A stretch of DNA of 64,000 nucleotides from Sphingorhabdus sp. M41 (GTDB lineage Bacteria > Pseudomonadota > Alphaproteobacteria > Sphingomonadales > Sphingomonadaceae), in the NCBI RefSeq assembly GCF_001586275.1, contig NZ_CP014545.1, forward strand, positions 832,501 to 896,500. Direction: 5' to 3'. Numbering within the stretch: position 1 is the first letter of the stretch; every line of letters starts with the position of its first letter. Below are positions 31,243 through 40,183 of this stretch, piece after piece. A model generated the notes under the pieces. That model was not told where the DNA came from, ran no database searches, and saw nothing but the letters and a program-made list of their open reading frames with translations. Made by a program: the position numbers and the translations under genes.

Positions 31243-32292
31243 ATGTCTGTATTGAAATCTATCGCCACCGCTGTTCCCGATCACCGGATCAGTCAGGCAG
31301 AAGTGCTTGCCGTGCTGGCGAAGGCGAGGGGAGCGGCGCTTCCGGCCAGGCTGGAGCAAATCCTCGGCAATAGCGGGATCGAGCAACGCTATCTTGCCTG
31401 CGAGGCGGATTATTATCTGGAGCCGCGCAGCTGGACTGGTCGGGCGGCGATTTATGATCAAGTCGGCACCAAGCTGGCGCACAAGGCGGCCGGGGACGCA
31501 CTGGGCAAGGCGGCGCTTCTGCCATCCGACATAGATGCCATTATATTGATCTCGACCACCGGCACGATGACGCCTTCTATTCCCAGTCGGATGATCGAGG
31601 CAATGGGGTTCGCCCCTTCGACACAGACGATACCGGTGTTCGGCTACGGCTGCGCGGGCAGTGTTCTCGGACTCCGGCTGGCCAATGATCTGGCGGCGGC
31701 GGGAGAGGGCCAGAATGTCCTTATGATCTCGCTGGAATTGTGCAGCCTGTCTTATGACTATAGTCAGTTCGACAAGAAGAACATGATTGCCACCGCCTTG
31801 TTCGCCGATGGCTGTGCCGCGGCGGTGCTCAGCGCCAAGGAAGGGCAGGCCGGAGCGCCAGGTTTTCGCGCCTTTGACCAGAAAACCTGGCCGGACACCC
31901 GAGATATGATGGGCTGGGACATTGGCGCTACCGGTTTCGATCTCGTGCTGGCGCGGGATATTCCGACTTTCGTAACCAATGATTTCGTACCCTTTTGCGA
32001 TGCGTTTCTGGAGGCTCAGGGGGTGGAGATATCCGATCTTGCCGAACCCGCCTGCCATCCCGGCGGGGGCAGGGTGGTGGAAGCCCTGGAAGCATATTTT
32101 GCGCCGGCGATTGCCGGTATCCCGGCAACTCGCGAAGTGCTGCGTCAGCATGGCAACATGTCCTCGCCGACGGTGCTGTTCGTGCTCGAGCGTCTGCTGG
32201 CAGAGAAGCCGGACAAGCCGATCTTGCTCACCGCACTCGGGCCCGGTTTTACGGCAGCGGTCGGTATCCTTGATCCACAAGGTGCAGCATGA
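31243..32292 (+). CDS. Type III polyketide synthase (chalcone synthase-like)
   Basis: 349 residues from ATG 31243. Type III PKSs extend an acyl-CoA starter with malonyl-CoA and cyclise the product, giving pyrones or resorcinols. The thiolase-fold catalytic triad is complete: C137 in FGYGCAGS, H272 in ACHPGGGRVVEAL and N305 in HGNMSSPTVLF. The family GFGPG-like loop near the C-terminus reads ALGPGFTAAV. It overlaps the next gene, a methyltransferase of the isoprenylcysteine type, by ATGA; this pairing is known for phenolic-lipid loci. Starter and product cannot be told from sequence. The upstream frame to 31216 lacks conserved residues. Confidence 0.92.
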   Translation: MSVLKSIATAVPDHRISQAEVLAVLAKARGAALPARLEQILGNSGIEQRYLACEADYYLEPRSWTGRAAIYDQVGTKLAHKAAGDALGKAALLPSDIDAIILISTTGTMTPSIPSRMIEAMGFAPSTQTIPVFGYGCAGSVLGLRLANDLAAAGEGQNVLMISLELCSLSYDYSQFDKKNMIATALFADGCAAAVLSAKEGQAGAPGFRAFDQKTWPDTRDMMGWDIGATGFDLVLARDIPTFVTNDFVPFCDAFLEAQGVEISDLAEPACHPGGGRVVEALEAYFAPAIAGIPATREVLRQHGNMSSPTVLFVLERLLAEKPDKPILLTALGPGFTAAVGILDPQGAA

Positions 32293-32819
32293 CCGAGCCG
32301 CTTGGCGCTATTTTCACGACCAGCCCGACATTGGTAACCTGGGTGATGGTCTATATCGTGGTCCAGCGGCTGGGCGAACTGGTTCACGCCAATCGCAACA
32401 CACGGCGGCTGCTTGGCGAAGGTGGGCAGGAACATGGCGCGGACCATTATCATTATTTCATCTTTCTCCACAGCGCCTGGATCGCGATCATCGCATTGCT
32501 GGCTGATCCGCAGCATAACATCCATCCAGCGATGCTGGCGCTATTCGTGGCGACGCAGATTTTGCGCGTGTGGACGCTGGCCAGCATCGGTCGTTGGTGG
32601 ACGACCCGAATCATCTCCGCACCACATTTCGACCGGGTCAGGCGCGGGCCGTATAAATATGTCAGCCATCCCAATTATCTGGTCGTCGTGCTCGAAATTG
32701 CGATTGTCCCGCTGATGCTCGGTCTGCCATGGGTGGCTTTGGTCTTCTGGGTTCTCAACGCGGTGCTGCTGCGTCACCGGATCAGAGTCGAAAATGAAGT
32801 GCTCGGCGAGCGCGGCTAG
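32289..32819 (+). CDS. Isoprenylcysteine carboxyl methyltransferase-like protein
   Basis: 176 residues, overlapping the polyketide synthase stop by ATGA. A membrane protein with several hydrophobic segments and the ICMT-family C-terminal signature RRGPYKYVSHPNYLVVVLEI followed by Pro-rich and hydrophobic helices and a final R-x-R-V-E-N-E-V. In phenolic-lipid loci, this family methylates the polyketide ring or its quinone form using S-adenosylmethionine. Here the tight coupling makes it the likely tailoring enzyme of the polyketide. Located in the inner membrane. Confidence 0.87.
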   Translation: MTEPLGAIFTTSPTLVTWVMVYIVVQRLGELVHANRNTRRLLGEGGQEHGADHYHYFIFLHSAWIAIIALLADPQHNIHPAMLALFVATQILRVWTLASIGRWWTTRIISAPHFDRVRRGPYKYVSHPNYLVVVLEIAIVPLMLGLPWVALVFWVLNAVLLRHRIRVENEVLGERG

Positions 32820-33169
32820 TCCAGAGTTTGTTAGACATGAATCCGAGGACGAGATTTGTCTCGACTTCAAGCGGGGTTGGAACTGGACCCGCCACGGTAA
32901 AAATATTGCCGCTGGGGTGAATTGAACTTTACAAACTTTACAATGTTAAGAAAACTAAAAAAACTGCGACTTACGGCAACTACTGTGGGACCTGAGCCTA
33001 CTAAACGGTGGGCGGCTCAAAACGTCAAAGAACCCATATTGAATTTATCAAAGCCGGACGATGTAGGAAAGCGATTTGCAGTAGCGGCTAGCTTGCCCCT
33101 GACAAGCAGGCCGTGTTGAGATTGCAGATTCGCCGCTTATAAGACCGACAAGCCTCGGGGAGTTACTGC
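32820..33169. other. AT-richer intergenic region
   Basis: A 65-codon frame at 32922-33119 is present but has no ribosome site, domain or protein-like composition, so it is not called. No RNA gene, repeat or terminator was seen. The promoter of the following gene should lie at its end. Confidence 0.4.
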
Positions 33170-33550
33170 GTGTCGATATTTGCCAAGATCATGATCGCGC
33201 TGATTGCTATCCTGCGTCTCTATATTGCGTGGTTCGGGATATTTGCCTGGCAGGCGCAGGGGCCGGCAACATTTCCGGACCTTCCGGCCAGCCTGTTCGA
33301 ACCGACTGCAGCAATGGCTGCTAATCAAGGCGTCTATAATCTCTGTCTCGCGGCTGGCTTGATCTGGTCGCTGTTCGTCCGTGATGCTGAATGGCAGCGT
33401 AAGGTGGCAAGTGGTTTCCTGCTGTTTGTGGCTGTAGCTGGAATTTTCGGCGCCTGGCGCGTATCGCCGGATATTGCGCTGGTGCAGACGAGACCGGCGG
33501 TGATCGGCTTGCTGTTGCTATGGTTGCCGGTGGGGAAGATGCGGCGGTAA
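33170..33550 (+). CDS. DUF1304-like small membrane protein
   Basis: 126 residues from GTG 33170. Four hydrophobic helices are visible: residues 6-26, 48-70 (NQGVYNLCLAAGLIW), 78-95 and 105-120. The pattern ANQGVYNLCLAAGL is characteristic of the DUF1304 family of small inner-membrane proteins with unknown role. It stands alone. Start assignment relies on GTG following GGGAGTTACTGC; there is no in-frame ATG upstream before the previous stop. Confidence 0.8.
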   Translation: MSIFAKIMIALIAILRLYIAWFGIFAWQAQGPATFPDLPASLFEPTAAMAANQGVYNLCLAAGLIWSLFVRDAEWQRKVASGFLLFVAVAGIFGAWRVSPDIALVQTRPAVIGLLLLWLPVGKMRR

Positions 33551-33627
33551 CCTGCTCGCCGCCATCCTCAACTTGTTTAGCTTTCGGTGACCTGCGGCAC
33601 AGGACCTCGGGCATTTGATCCATGTCT

Positions 33628-33660
33628 CTAGAGATTCTGAAATGAATTCAGGGTGACGAG
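33628..33660. repeat. REP-like element (TCTGAA..TTCAGGGTGACGA type)
   Basis: CTGAA (33637-33641) pairs with TTCAG (33647-33651), followed by GGTGACGAG. This word is common between genes in sphingomonads. It lies between convergent genes (DUF1304 and TspO-like). Confidence 0.55.
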
Positions 33661-33680
33661 TGATCCCTCAATTACTCCTC

Positions 33681-34379
33681 CTATTCGAGCGACTTTTTCA
33701 TCAGTGCCGTAAGCCCCAGCACAATGGTCGCCGCAACCACGGCTGCGATCGTCAATATTATCGCCGAACCCATATTGGCTACCGCGATCCCGGCAAATCC
33801 CCAGGACACAGCAATGGCATAAGGCCATGATTTAAGCCACTGGGCGTTGAAGCCTGCGAAAAGGGTCGCCAATAACAGTGCAATCACCGCAGCTGTAAAT
33901 TCCCCGACAAAGCCATATCCGGCAAGCAGCAGGCCGATGGATACGAACGAGGCGGCAGAGAGCCAGCCAGCGTAGAGGGCGACAGGCCAGCGGGCGATCC
34001 AGGCGGGCGTGGCCTTTTCAATTTTGTAAAGTGCAATCAACGCAGCGATCAACATGATCCATATCAGGATGGTGGCCCAGATCGGCGACACCAGCGCGAC
34101 AGGGAGCCATATCGTTCCGACCGCCAGAGATAGTGCCAGCGCAATGCGACCTCTGTCCCATTCCGCGTCCTGCCTGAATTTGAACGCGCCCCATGCGGCA
34201 TGGGCGACCAGCCACAGGTAAATCGGACCCCAGATGCTGAAGGCCCAGCCAACCGGTTGAACCGGTGGATTTAGCTGGGGTATTGGATATCTGTCCGGAT
34301 CTATTCCGCCAAATTCCGGCGAAAGAAAAGGTGCAATGGCAAAGGCAATTGCGACGATAAGGAGAAGGATGGCTTTCAT
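33681..34379 (-). CDS. TspO/MBR-like membrane protein
   Basis: 232 residues from ATG 34379. Several hydrophobic helices (about seven) with conserved aromatic positions: PPVQPVGWAFSIWGPIYLWL near residues 39-60, typical of the TspO-related tryptophan-rich family, though longer than the 160-residue classic TspO. Such proteins bind porphyrins or regulate stress responses at the membrane; this longer subgroup has no assigned role. It is convergent with the DUF1304 gene and downstream of the GGDEF gene on the same strand with a 200-bp gap. Confidence 0.75.
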   Translation of the reverse strand: MKAILLLIVAIAFAIAPFLSPEFGGIDPDRYPIPQLNPPVQPVGWAFSIWGPIYLWLVAHAAWGAFKFRQDAEWDRGRIALALSLAVGTIWLPVALVSPIWATILIWIMLIAALIALYKIEKATPAWIARWPVALYAGWLSAASFVSIGLLLAGYGFVGEFTAAVIALLLATLFAGFNAQWLKSWPYAIAVSWGFAGIAVANMGSAIILTIAAVVAATIVLGLTALMKKSLE

Positions 34380-34578
34380 AAATTCCGGTTCCCGATGTTC
34401 TTCGACCAGACCATAAGGGTATAAACCATTTAGCACAGTACGTGTTTTCAGACAGGTACGCCCGGCCTGCAGGGGCAACGTTCATTGGGTGGAAGCTGGA
34501 ACGACAATATTGGTTGCAGCTTTCGCGATCCAGCCAGACAGGCTTGAACGGTCTCGCCCTCGATTTGCCTTCGCTAAT

Positions 34579-35757
34579 TCACGCAATATTGCGCAAGACC
34601 GTGCCGGCATTTCCAGTCGCTCGTTTGCCTTTTCGCTTCATTTTATAAAGCGCGCTGTCAGCGGCTTTGAGCAATTGCTCGGTACCATTGCCGTCGAGCG
34701 CCTGCACCGCAACGCCGACGCTGGCCGACGGCGTTAACACGTGGCCGCTGATTTTTGTCGGCATGGCAAAGCCGGAAAGATAGTCAGTCGCCCTAGCCAA
34801 GGCTTGGTCATGTAAAGTCACATCAGGCATGAAGATCAGAAATTCATCCCCGCCCAGACGGCCGACGATCTCGTTGGCGGTACAGCTTTGGTTTAGCCGG
34901 TTGGCGACTTCGATCAGCAAATGATCGCCCACATCATGACCGAGGTTGTCATTCACCTGTTTAAACTGATTGAGGTCGATCAAGGCAACGGCAAAACCGC
35001 TGCCGTCACTGGCGAAGGACCTTTCGGCGATTTGAAGATGGTTCATCATTGCGCGACGATTGGCCAGCCCGGTCAAGGGGTCGCTGTGGGCCTGTTTCCA
35101 TATGGTGTGTCGCATGAGCAAACCGGAAATGATCTGATTGTAGCTATCGATGATGAAGCGGATCATCAGCAGCGCTATGGTGATCATGCTCCATCCCATG
35201 ATCATGTCATCAAAGTCCCCGACGATAATCATCGCCGCGGCCGAAGGCATCACACCGACAAATAATACGGTAACCGCTGCTTTTTTTATGCAGGCCAGGC
35301 AATGGGCGATACAGGTCGATCCGAAAACCAGCGACATCGGAATGAACATCTGATTGGCAAACAGGTCGGTTACGATTGCATATACCGACCAGATGCTCAG
35401 AAATGTGATGATAGCAACCGAAATTATGGAGAGATTTCTCAGAATTTTTTGGGGGTTAACGCCAGAATCCGGATGTTTGGGAAGGCGCATCCACATGATC
35501 ATCCGTACCATGCATCCAATGGCAAAAATTCCCATCCATGCATAGTAAATGGGTGAAACCCCTTCGTGGGCTGACAAGACCATCACCGCCACCAGATTGC
35601 AAATGGCCACCAGGTAAATCATCGGCACATGGGTCAGCGCCCGGTGCAGTTGCATTTCCTCAACCGAGGATTGAATCTCTTTTGGAATTTTTGGTGACCG
35701 CCATGGAGTTTGCCAGGATGTCTGCCAGTTTTTTTCCAATAGCGGCGCTAAATCCAT
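34579..35757 (-). CDS. Membrane-bound diguanylate cyclase (GGDEF)
   Basis: 392 residues. Residues 43-205 hold about six membrane helices without a recognised sensory domain (MASE-like). The C-terminal GGDEF domain makes cyclic di-GMP from two GTP: the catalytic motif GGDEF is intact at residues 302-306 (GRLGGDEFLIF), with SDPLTGLANRRAM at the domain start and DLNQFKQVND as the metal and substrate loop. No RxxD inhibitory site is found five residues before GGDEF, so product inhibition may be absent. The start at 35757 (MDLAPLL) is preferred over an upstream frame to 35856 that is not membrane-protein-like. Confidence 0.92.
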   Translation of the reverse strand: MDLAPLLEKNWQTSWQTPWRSPKIPKEIQSSVEEMQLHRALTHVPMIYLVAICNLVAVMVLSAHEGVSPIYYAWMGIFAIGCMVRMIMWMRLPKHPDSGVNPQKILRNLSIISVAIITFLSIWSVYAIVTDLFANQMFIPMSLVFGSTCIAHCLACIKKAAVTVLFVGVMPSAAAMIIVGDFDDMIMGWSMITIALLMIRFIIDSYNQIISGLLMRHTIWKQAHSDPLTGLANRRAMMNHLQIAERSFASDGSGFAVALIDLNQFKQVNDNLGHDVGDHLLIEVANRLNQSCTANEIVGRLGGDEFLIFMPDVTLHDQALARATDYLSGFAMPTKISGHVLTPSASVGVAVQALDGNGTEQLLKAADSALYKMKRKGKRATGNAGTVLRNIA

Positions 35758-36069
35758 ATTGATGGGGCATCCTGCGATAGCGGGTTGAAATATATCGCTG
35801 AGACTAGGTGGGGGGCGTAAAAATAGGGTTAACAAATGTTTGCAACAGATGTGCAAGGCGTCGCTCGCGGGGCAGTTTGGAAGATTTTTATCCGCTATAA
35901 CATAGCCTGTATCGTGGCATGAAAATAACGGGCGCCGGCCGTGCTTCTGCCTATACTCTGCCGAGTGGGCACAACCAATTTCCCGGTGAAGGCGGCAACC
36001 TTCACCGGGAATTTTCTTTATTGTTGTCCCGCAGCGGCCGACACAGCGGCTGTCGCTATACGAGACCTT
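35758..36069. other. Intergenic region with perfect hairpin; candidate small RNA
   Basis: No protein gene is convincing. A perfect 12-bp hairpin with T-rich tail at 35981-36022 ends a possible plus-strand transcript that would begin near 35905, downstream of a TATAAC box at 35896-35901. The GGDEF and TonB genes both read on the minus strand, so this plus-strand transcript belongs to neither. Confidence 0.3.
35981..36022. terminator. Strong hairpin terminator
   Basis: TCCCGGTGAAGG (35981-35992) pairs perfectly with CCTTCACCGGGA (35999-36010) around CGGCAA, followed by ATTTTCTTTATT on the plus strand. On the minus strand the tail is poorer (AATTGG), so it is mainly a plus-strand terminator, although it could also stop the TonB receptor transcript. 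Confidence 0.75.
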
Positions 36070-38409
36070 CTAGAATTTCGCGCTGGCCTGAATGCCATAG
36101 AAACGCGGTTCAGCCGGGATGAATGTGGGGTAGCCGAAAGCCCCGCCGGTATTGCCGGCATCGAGCAGATAATCCTTGTTGGTCAGATTGCGGGCAAAAA
36201 CCGCCAGCTCGAACCGATCTTCGCCAAAGCCGACGCCGGCCTTTGCGTTGACCAGCGTCACCGGACCCTGCGCGATCTCCGGACGGTTGGTTGTTTCGAA
36301 GAAGATTAGGCTGCGGTAAGTCACGCTTGGGGTCATGAACAGGCGCATGCCGTTGCCCAGCGGGGCATCGATCGTGAACCCGGCAGCTGCTTGCCACTCG
36401 GGCTGCAGGCGGAACCGGTTTCCAGCATAAATGCCGTTTTCAGGCTTGTCGTCGATACCGCCATCAATCCAGCCGACATTACCGAACATGGTCAGCCACT
36501 CGGTCGGTCGCACCTGAAGCTCAGCCTCGACGCCCAGATTGCTAGCCGAGCCGGCGCTTTCGGTTACGGATGATCCGACCGGCTGGCCCGAAGGATCATT
36601 GGGATCGGAAATGACGCGCGAGACCTGGAAGTCGCTGTATTTCTGATAATAGACGCCGAGCGAACCCGAGATGATGCCGGACGAGCCCTTGATGCCGCCT
36701 TCGTAATTCCATACAATTTCTTCCGGGATGACGCTGGTCGCGGTCGCCGTCTGATTGACGGTCGGCGAGCGGCGGCCCTTCGAGACGGTGGCATAGAGGT
36801 TGACGTCGTCGGACAGGCGATAGAGCGCGTTGAGGCGCGGTAGGACCGCGGTGAAGCTGTCTTCCGACCACAAGGTGCCATTGGTCGTGGTCTGGCCGGG
36901 GATGAGCGATCCGCCGGTCAGGACGCTCGCTTGTGCAACCGAATTATAGCCCGACTTGCGCTTCTCGATCAGCCCGCGAACGCCGGCGGTCAGTTCGAGA
37001 CTGGGTGTCACCGTCCATCGGACGTCGCCGAACACCGAATAGCTGTCGTTGATGCCGAGGTTGGTGAATTCGGAGCTGTAGGGCAGCACGGTGGCCAGCC
37101 CTTGGGTAAGCAAAGCGGTTGCCTGAGCTGCAGCGACCGTTCCGTCGGCTGCGATGCACGGGATGCCGAGCTGCGCCCGGACCGCGGCCGATGAGCAGGC
37201 CAGAAAGGTTCCTTCTTCACTGGAAAAGGGCACCCGCTGGAAATTGTCCTCGTGGAAATAGTTCCAGCCAAACGAGGCCCGAACATTGTCGTCCTGATAA
37301 GCGAAGCGCGATTCATGGCTGACCTGCCAGCCCTGCGAATCCTCGGTAAACTCGAGATACCAGGCGGCCGAGCCGTCGGCGTCGAACACTTCCTGGCTGT
37401 CGAACTTGCGGTAGCCGTTGACGGTGGTGAAGTTCCAGCCGTCATCGAAATCATAGCTGGCGGTCAGATTGCCGTCATAGACCTCGCGGCGCAGGCCGAG
37501 ATCGTCGCTGCCCAGGACCGTTGCCGAAATTCCGGCCGGCGCGCCAGACAGATTGGCTGGTCCGAACCGGTTGGCCGGGCCGGCCGAGGTCGGGAAATTG
37601 CCCGAGATGAAGGGCGTGCCGCTGTTGCGCTGCTGGTCATAGGTGCCGATCAGGTCGATGGTCAGTGCGTCGCTGGGGGTAAAGCGCAGCGAACCGCGCA
37701 GCCCGAGCTGATCCTGTGCATAGAGATCGCCCTGCCGGTCCGACAGATTTACGATATAGCCGTCGCGTTTCTTCCATTCACCAGCAACGCGCGCAGCGAT
37801 CAGGTCATTGCCGACGTTCAGGTGGCCACCGACGATGCGTGAATCATAATTGCCGACACCGGCGGTCAGTTCGCCGGAAAATCCGGGTTCCGGCCGGGCC
37901 GAGAGGATGCTGATCGCGCCGACGGCCGAGGCGGTGCCGAACAAAGTCGCCTGCGGCCCCTTGATAACCTCGATCCGGTCAACGTCGTAGATCGCCTGGT
38001 AAGAACCGCGCGAGCGCGAAATATCGATGCCGTTATAATAGAGCGTGACGCGCGCCGCCTGCTGCGAGGAACCGCTGTCCGAGGTGATGCCGCGAATGAC
38101 GATGCCGGGATTGTTGGCGCTCTGCTCCTGAATGTTCAGGCCGGGGACATAGTTGGACAGTTCGTCGAGATCGGACACGCCGAGCCGGTCCATTTGCGCG
38201 CTGGAAACGGCGGAAATGGTGATCGGCACGTCGGTCGATTTCTGCTCGAATTTCTGGGCGGTGACGATGATGACGTCTCCGTCGCCTTCATCGGCGATAT
38301 CATCGGTGCTGGTCTGGGCGAAGGCCGGGGCCGTGCTGGCGACGAACAGCGCGGAAGCGAGGGCGATCAGCGAGGGGCGGGAGAGGGTGTTGGCGGAATA
38401 TTTTGTCAT
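36070..38409 (-). CDS. TonB-dependent outer-membrane receptor
   Basis: 779 residues from 38409 (MTKYSANTL). A signal peptide ends PAFAQ near residue 32. The TonB box region reads DVIIVTAQKFEQ. The plug domain shows DLDELSNYVPGLNI, IVIRGI and RIEVIKGPQATLFGTAS near residues 85-160. A beta-barrel of about 600 residues follows and ends with an aromatic-rich strand, FYGIQASAKF, the usual barrel terminus. It transports a scarce nutrient across the outer membrane with energy from TonB; the substrate is unknown. No transporter or hydrolase gene is adjacent. The upstream region holds several palindromes and a PhaR-like box. Confidence 0.93.
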   Translation of the reverse strand: MTKYSANTLSRPSLIALASALFVASTAPAFAQTSTDDIADEGDGDVIIVTAQKFEQKSTDVPITISAVSSAQMDRLGVSDLDELSNYVPGLNIQEQSANNPGIVIRGITSDSGSSQQAARVTLYYNGIDISRSRGSYQAIYDVDRIEVIKGPQATLFGTASAVGAISILSARPEPGFSGELTAGVGNYDSRIVGGHLNVGNDLIAARVAGEWKKRDGYIVNLSDRQGDLYAQDQLGLRGSLRFTPSDALTIDLIGTYDQQRNSGTPFISGNFPTSAGPANRFGPANLSGAPAGISATVLGSDDLGLRREVYDGNLTASYDFDDGWNFTTVNGYRKFDSQEVFDADGSAAWYLEFTEDSQGWQVSHESRFAYQDDNVRASFGWNYFHEDNFQRVPFSSEEGTFLACSSAAVRAQLGIPCIAADGTVAAAQATALLTQGLATVLPYSSEFTNLGINDSYSVFGDVRWTVTPSLELTAGVRGLIEKRKSGYNSVAQASVLTGGSLIPGQTTTNGTLWSEDSFTAVLPRLNALYRLSDDVNLYATVSKGRRSPTVNQTATATSVIPEEIVWNYEGGIKGSSGIISGSLGVYYQKYSDFQVSRVISDPNDPSGQPVGSSVTESAGSASNLGVEAELQVRPTEWLTMFGNVGWIDGGIDDKPENGIYAGNRFRLQPEWQAAAGFTIDAPLGNGMRLFMTPSVTYRSLIFFETTNRPEIAQGPVTLVNAKAGVGFGEDRFELAVFARNLTNKDYLLDAGNTGGAFGYPTFIPAEPRFYGIQASAKF

Positions 38410-38752
38410 GGAAGGAATCAGCCTTTTTATATGCGACACTGGAATGGATGGTGCAGTGCAGCAAAGTCGTGACGACTTGAGGTGATTGTCATGACATTTT
38501 GGATAAAGCAGAAAGACGCTAATATGACAATGGCTTGGTGGCTGACGAATGGCACATGATCACCATCCAGCACTTGTTGGCCTTGGGTAGCCGAAGGCTC
38601 AGGGGCTCCGGCGTAGGTCCGCGTTCTTAAAGGACGGCTGCAACAGGTTTAGCATGACGAACGGACGATTTCCGCTCTGGCCTCCAACCACTCGCAGGCA
38701 ACCTTTTCCGGCCTTCCGCGTTAATTGTCCGAACCTAGAAAAGGACATGAAT
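38410..38752. other. Divergent intergenic region
   Basis: Besides the operator cluster (38450-38496) it contains no gene. A short plus-strand frame begins at 38654 and continues into the next gene, but it has no signal of its own. The sequence around 38570-38640 resembles intergenic filler with GGGTAGCCGAAGG words also seen near 39810. Confidence 0.4.
38450..38496 (-). promoter_or_regulatory. Operator cluster upstream of the TonB receptor
   Basis: Three motifs lie close together: the PhaR-like TGCAGTGCAGCAA (38452-38464), the perfect palindrome AAGTCGTGACGACTT (38464-38478) and the perfect palindrome TGTCATGACA (38487-38496). All are 40-90 bp upstream of the ATG on the minus strand. Confidence 0.45.
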
Positions 38753-39145
38753 ATGGGCACTCTTAATTTTCCGGAAGAAACATTTGTGGTTGTCGCGACG
38801 GGCAGGGAGGCAAAGACCTTTCATGTCAGAAGCGGCGCACTGGAGCATGACGGCGACTGGACGCCCGGCCATCTGGCCGATCAGGGCCCGTCCGGCAAAT
38901 CGCCGCCCGAGCAGTCGGCGCAGGACAGCATGGAGGCGACCTTCTCGAAAATTATCGCGGAAAAATTATACGATCTCGCGCACAAGGGCGCCTTTGAGCG
39001 GCTGATCCTGGTTGCCGATCCGGAGACATTGGGCGAGATCAGGCCCTTGCTGCATCAGGAAGTGAGTGACAAGATTGTGCTGGAACAGGCGAAGACGCTG
39101 ATCAATTCGCCGGTTGAGGATATCGAAAAGTCCTTGGCACAATAA
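38753..39145 (+). CDS. Host attachment-type protein (Rmd/baeRF-like)
   Basis: 130 residues from ATG 38753, which follows AAGGA at 7 bp; ATG 38747 is too close to it. The sequence FVVVATGREAKTFHVR near the start, then DSMEATFSKIIAEKLYDLAH and FERLILVADPETLGEIRPLL, fits the family annotated as 'host attachment protein' after an Agrobacterium study. The fold is related to eRF1-domain proteins; the molecular role is unproven. A terminator follows 70 bp later, so it is monocistronic. Confidence 0.85.
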   Translation: MGTLNFPEETFVVVATGREAKTFHVRSGALEHDGDWTPGHLADQGPSGKSPPEQSAQDSMEATFSKIIAEKLYDLAHKGAFERLILVADPETLGEIRPLLHQEVSDKIVLEQAKTLINSPVEDIEKSLAQ

Positions 39146-39214
39146 AGGCCTTATGAGACGGTAGCGGCACTTGTGACGCTATCGGGCTCAGGCGAGCGAC
39201 CGTTATTTTACAGG

Positions 39215-39248
39215 AAAGCGCCGGTGATTTTACGCCGGCGCTTTTTTG
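39215..39248 (+). terminator. Rho-independent terminator
   Basis: AAAGCGCCGG (39215-39224) pairs with CCGGCGCTTT (39235-39244) and is followed by T residues. It ends the 38753 gene. Confidence 0.9.
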
Positions 39249-39411
39249 TTGAGGGCATATCAAGGCAGCGAAATCCGGTATCGCGCGACCGGAATCCGCT
39301 GTCATTGCAGCCAAAACATTCCCCCCGTCACGGGAAATATTGAGTCTGTTCAGCTTGAGCCCCGCTATGTTAGGAGTTCTGGTCACGGGTCATTGTCTTG
39401 GGGGATTATTC

Positions 39412-39771
39412 ATGAAAAACTTCTTGTCCAGTGGCTTGATTGCCGCTTCTTTTGCACTCGCATCCGCCACGCCCGCCAGTGCGGAAATGTCGAGTGATCC
39501 GGCGTCGGACGCCGATTGTGTCGTCTCGCTCATGATGCTGACCGAACAAGCGGATAACGCCTCTGACAAGGATGCCATTGCTACGATGGCATTATATTAT
39601 TTCGGTCGGCTGGGCGGCGAGGGGCAGGCCAATGCCGGCTATTTGAGTTCCCGAATGAACCGGTTCGCTGCCGAGCCAGAATATTATCTGGCGAAATCCG
39701 AGCAATGCGCGACTGACTTTGAGGGCGAGACTCAGACCCTGGAACAATTCGAAACATGGTTAACCAATTGA
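39412..39771 (+). CDS. Small secreted protein, unknown function
   Basis: 119 residues. ATG 39412 gives a signal peptide MKNFLSSGLIAASFALASAT with cleavage after PASA. The mature part is acidic and helical, with two cysteines (ADCVVSLMML and SEQCATDF) that may pair, and the segment ALYYFGRLGGEG. The frame is open upstream to 39340, but those codons would hide the signal. Similar small periplasmic proteins occur in sphingomonads without assigned role. It marks the left edge of the repeat-rich accessory region. Confidence 0.68.
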   Translation: MKNFLSSGLIAASFALASATPASAEMSSDPASDADCVVSLMMLTEQADNASDKDAIATMALYYFGRLGGEGQANAGYLSSRMNRFAAEPEYYLAKSEQCATDFEGETQTLEQFETWLTN

Positions 39772-40183
39772 AGCGGGGCGTCATCCCGAACGTGATAACC
39801 TGGCGGTAGCCTTCGGCTGAGGACCGCATTGGGATCCCGCGAAGATGTGAAGCTCCTCCTATTTAGAAATGTCAGGTCGATCATGCCGCACTTGATCGAC
39901 CCCCGGTGCCACGGCAGCGATTCCACGCAATCCTAACATATCAGAATTCCAGATTGGAAGAATTGGAAGCTCGTTTCTCGCGGATTGGCAGGCGCATCCG
40001 CGCGGTGGGGCGTGATGGTCTTTGGCGTGGGTGTTGTCGGCAGGAAGGTCGGGCAAAATTGCGCCAAATTGCAGCGAAAAACGTCGAAAGCATGACGTGT
40101 TTTCGCCCGAAATGGAAAAATAATGCCGGGAAATGACAATTTTCGACGTGCCGGTCAGGGCGCATTTGATTCCGCCTTCCGCG
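39772..40183. other. REP-like and mosaic intergenic DNA
   Basis: No gene. It contains degraded pieces of the GCGTCATCCCG..GGGATCCCGC type near 39778-39842 and TCGACCCCCGGTGCC-like words. It joins the accessory island to the left flank. Confidence 0.5.

Noticed and set aside
32922-33119. 65-codon frame in the gap after the ICMT gene
   Set aside because: No ribosome site, no domain, odd composition; no support beyond being open.
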